Positions 4,626-5,913 of a stretch of 5,913 bases of DNA are shown here, piece by piece. Made by a program: the position numbers and the translations under genes. Source of the stretch: Candidatus Dormiibacterota bacterium (GTDB lineage: Bacteria; Chloroflexota; Dormibacteria; Dormibacterales; Dormibacteraceae). Under the pieces are notes generated by a model. The model was not told where the DNA came from and made no database searches. It saw only the letters and a program-made list of their open reading frames with translations. The stretch is from contig PLYD01000064.1 in NCBI GenBank assembly GCA_003151665.1, positions 7,216-13,128 of the forward strand, read 5' to 3'. Position 1 is the stretch's first letter, and every line of letters begins with the position of its first letter.

Positions 4626-5789
4626 TTGGACTTTCAGCTGAGCTCGGAGCAGCAGGCGATTCGCGACGTGTGTCGCGATTTCGCCCGCGAGGTTGTGGCT
4701 CCAGCCGCAGAGGAGCTGGACCGGAACCACAAGTTCGGCTACGACATCGTTCGCCAGATGGGGGAGCTTGGGCTGTTCGGCCTTCCGTTCTCCGAGGAGT
4801 ACGGCGGGGCGGGTGGCGACTTTCTCTCGTTGTGCCTGGCGATCGAGGAGATCTCGCGAGCGGACACCGGCGTTGGGATCACGCTCGAGGCGGCGGTGTG
4901 CCTCGGCGCCGCGCCGATTCACGACTTCGGCAGCAAAGAGCAAAAGGAGAGGTGGCTCCCGGATCTGCTCGCGGGCCGCAAGCTGTGGTCATTCGGGCTG
5001 ACCGAGCCAGAGGCGGGTTCAGACGCTGGTGCGACGAAGACGCGCGCTGAGCTGCGCGACGGAAAGTGGGTCGTCAACGGCGCAAAGCAGTTCATCACCA
5101 ATTGCGGCACCGATATTTCCGCGGGTGTGACTGTCACCGCGGTCACAGCCAAGGCCAACGGCGACAGACCGGAGATCAGCGCGATCATGGTGCCCACCGG
5201 CACGCCTGGGTATCACATCCTCGAGTCGTATCGGAAATTGGGTTGGCACTCTTCGGACACGCACCCGCTCAGCTTCGAGGACTGCGCCATCCCAGAGGAG
5301 AACCTTCTCGGAGAGCGTGGGGGTGGCTTCCGCCAGTTCCTGCACACGCTTCTGGGCGGTCGCATCGCCATCGCTGCCTTATCGGTGGGTCTGGCCCAGG
5401 CTTGCCTCGACGCATCGCTCTCCTACGCCAAGGAGCGCAGGTCTTTTGGCGTCCCTATCTCGAAGCACCAGGCCGTGCAGTTCAAGCTCGCTGACATGGC
5501 GATGGAAACCGAGATCGCCCGAACGATGGTTTACCGCGCCGCGGTGACCTATATGAAAACGGACGGCGAAACCACCGACGAGGCGAGGATGCTGGCCGCG
5601 ATGTGCAAGCTGTACGCGTCAGAGACCTCGAAGCGAGCTGCGGACCAGGCCGTGCAGATCCATGGCGGGTACGGCTTCATGGAGGACTACCCGGTTGCGC
5701 GGTACTGGCGAGACGTGAAAATCAACGAGATCGGCGAAGGCACCTCAGAGGTGCAACGAATGCTGATCGCGCGCTTGCTGGGCTGCTAG
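4626..5789 (+). CDS. Acyl-CoA dehydrogenase (short-chain / branched-chain type)
   Basis: A 387-residue FAD enzyme with the standard three-part fold: N-terminal helices (about 1-113), middle beta domain (about 118-215) and C-terminal helices (about 228-380). It introduces the alpha-beta double bond into an acyl-CoA and passes electrons to electron-transfer flavoprotein. FGLTEPEAGSDAGATKT (123-139) is the family signature for flavin and substrate binding. RRSFGVPISKHQ (271-282) matches the FAD-binding RxxFGxPIxxxQ segment. QIHGGYGFMEDYPVARYWRD (344-363) leads to GEGTSEVQR (370-378), where Glu371 is at the MCAD/SCAD catalytic base position. The IVD-type alternative base on the earlier helix (near 245-256) is not evident. 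Chain-length preference cannot be read. The TTG start at 4626 has AAGGA 8 bases upstream and yields the normal MDFxLSxEQ N-terminus; the only nearby ATG (4609) is followed at once by TAA. Context suggests propionyl-CoA-yielding fatty or branched-chain acid breakdown. Confidence 0.93.
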   Translation: MDFQLSSEQQAIRDVCRDFAREVVAPAAEELDRNHKFGYDIVRQMGELGLFGLPFSEEYGGAGGDFLSLCLAIEEISRADTGVGITLEAAVCLGAAPIHDFGSKEQKERWLPDLLAGRKLWSFGLTEPEAGSDAGATKTRAELRDGKWVVNGAKQFITNCGTDISAGVTVTAVTAKANGDRPEISAIMVPTGTPGYHILESYRKLGWHSSDTHPLSFEDCAIPEENLLGERGGGFRQFLHTLLGGRIAIAALSVGLAQACLDASLSYAKERRSFGVPISKHQAVQFKLADMAMETEIARTMVYRAAVTYMKTDGETTDEARMLAAMCKLYASETSKRAADQAVQIHGGYGFMEDYPVARYWRDVKINEIGEGTSEVQRMLIARLLGC

Positions 5790-5808
5790 CCGAGCGAACT
5801 TACTCGGC
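5789..5808. terminator. Weak stem-loop between convergent genes
   Basis: GCCGAG at 5789-5794 pairs with CTCGGC at 5803-5808 around an 8-base loop. It sits exactly at the junction of the two convergent genes, whose stop codons are 10 bases apart. It could end transcripts from both sides, but the stem is 6 bp and neither side has a T run, so it is at best a weak or Rho-assisted site. Confidence 0.25.
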
Positions 5809-5913
5809 GTCGCGCAGCAGTAGAACCGGGCAGGGGCTGTGGTCGACGATGAAGCGGGCGGTCGGCCCTAGGGACCCAGGACCCACGCGCGGCCGCCCGT
5901 GCCCAGTGCCTCG
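5800..5913 (-). CDS. Universal stress protein (UspA family), C-terminal end only
   Basis: On the - strand an open frame enters from the right edge and ends in TAA at 5802-5800, giving the last 37 residues of a protein. The segment GRPRVGPGSLGPTARF followed by IVDHSPCPVLLLRD is the pattern of UspA-family C-termini: a Gly-rich ATP-binding loop ending in GS, a helix, then HxPCPVLLxR as the last strand. These proteins are small cytoplasmic nucleotide-binding stress factors, occurring alone or in tandem. The spacing of the Gly-rich motif is not exactly the textbook G2xG9xG(S/T), so ATP binding is not assured. The gene is convergent with the acyl-CoA dehydrogenase gene, so it belongs to a separate transcription unit. 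The start lies outside the window. Confidence 0.75.
   Translation of the reverse strand, partial: RGTGHGRPRVGPGSLGPTARFIVDHSPCPVLLLRDAE

Noticed and set aside
5860..5913. Possible frameshift in the universal-stress-protein tail, since the next frame reads ALGTGGRAWVLG
   Set aside because: The plain frame is open to the window edge and its GRPRVGPGSLGPTARF segment is acceptable for the family. The other frame hits a TAG, so one uninterrupted frame is the simpler reading.
1..5913. Mobile elements, CRISPR arrays, tRNA or rRNA genes
   Set aside because: No transposase, terminal repeats, regular spaced repeats or tRNA-like segments were seen on reading both strands; the window is almost fully occupied by metabolic genes.

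Overview
The window is a compact, high-GC bacterial segment with nearly all bases coding. Seven or eight genes run on the + strand, and one truncated gene enters from the right on the - strand. Five genes have GTG or TTG starts, the GC content is high, and there are two small membrane genes: one with an Actinobacteria-type DGRYYWxGxxW segment and one DUF2752-like. This points to an actinomycete or a neighbouring high-GC lineage such as Chloroflexota/Dormibacterota. That placement is inference, because nothing in the window fixes the phylum.

Layout from left to right: the 3' end of a split-type methylmalonyl-CoA mutase large subunit (2-187); a possible 23-residue acidic ORF with a strong Shine-Dalgarno (207-278); an acyl-CoA/propionyl-CoA carboxylase carboxyltransferase subunit, PccB-like (275-1837); a small single-pass membrane protein (1855-2103); succinyl-CoA synthetase beta, sucC (2126-3268), and alpha, sucD (3265-4125); a DUF2752-type membrane protein (4135-4584); an acyl-CoA dehydrogenase (4626-5789); and, convergent with it, the C-terminus of a universal-stress-protein-like gene (5800-5913, - strand). 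No gap is longer than about 41 bases, so there is no large non-coding stretch.

The metabolic genes form one readable route. Acyl-CoA dehydrogenase acts in fatty-acid or branched-chain acyl-CoA breakdown, which can yield propionyl-CoA. The PccB-type subunit carboxylates it to methylmalonyl-CoA, the mutase makes succinyl-CoA, and SucCD converts this to succinate while conserving ATP or GTP. The biotin carboxylase/BCCP subunit, the methylmalonyl-CoA epimerase and the B12-binding mutase subunit are not in the window and must be encoded elsewhere.

I do not see an evidently new biological system. The points most worth a second look are: the tiny translationally coupled ORF before pccB; a shared TAGnCT-6 nt-GTG arrangement (possible leaderless promoters) in front of both small membrane-protein genes; a perfect 12-bp-arm palindrome followed by a T run inside pccB; and a small hairpin that places the Shine-Dalgarno of the acyl-CoA dehydrogenase gene in its loop.
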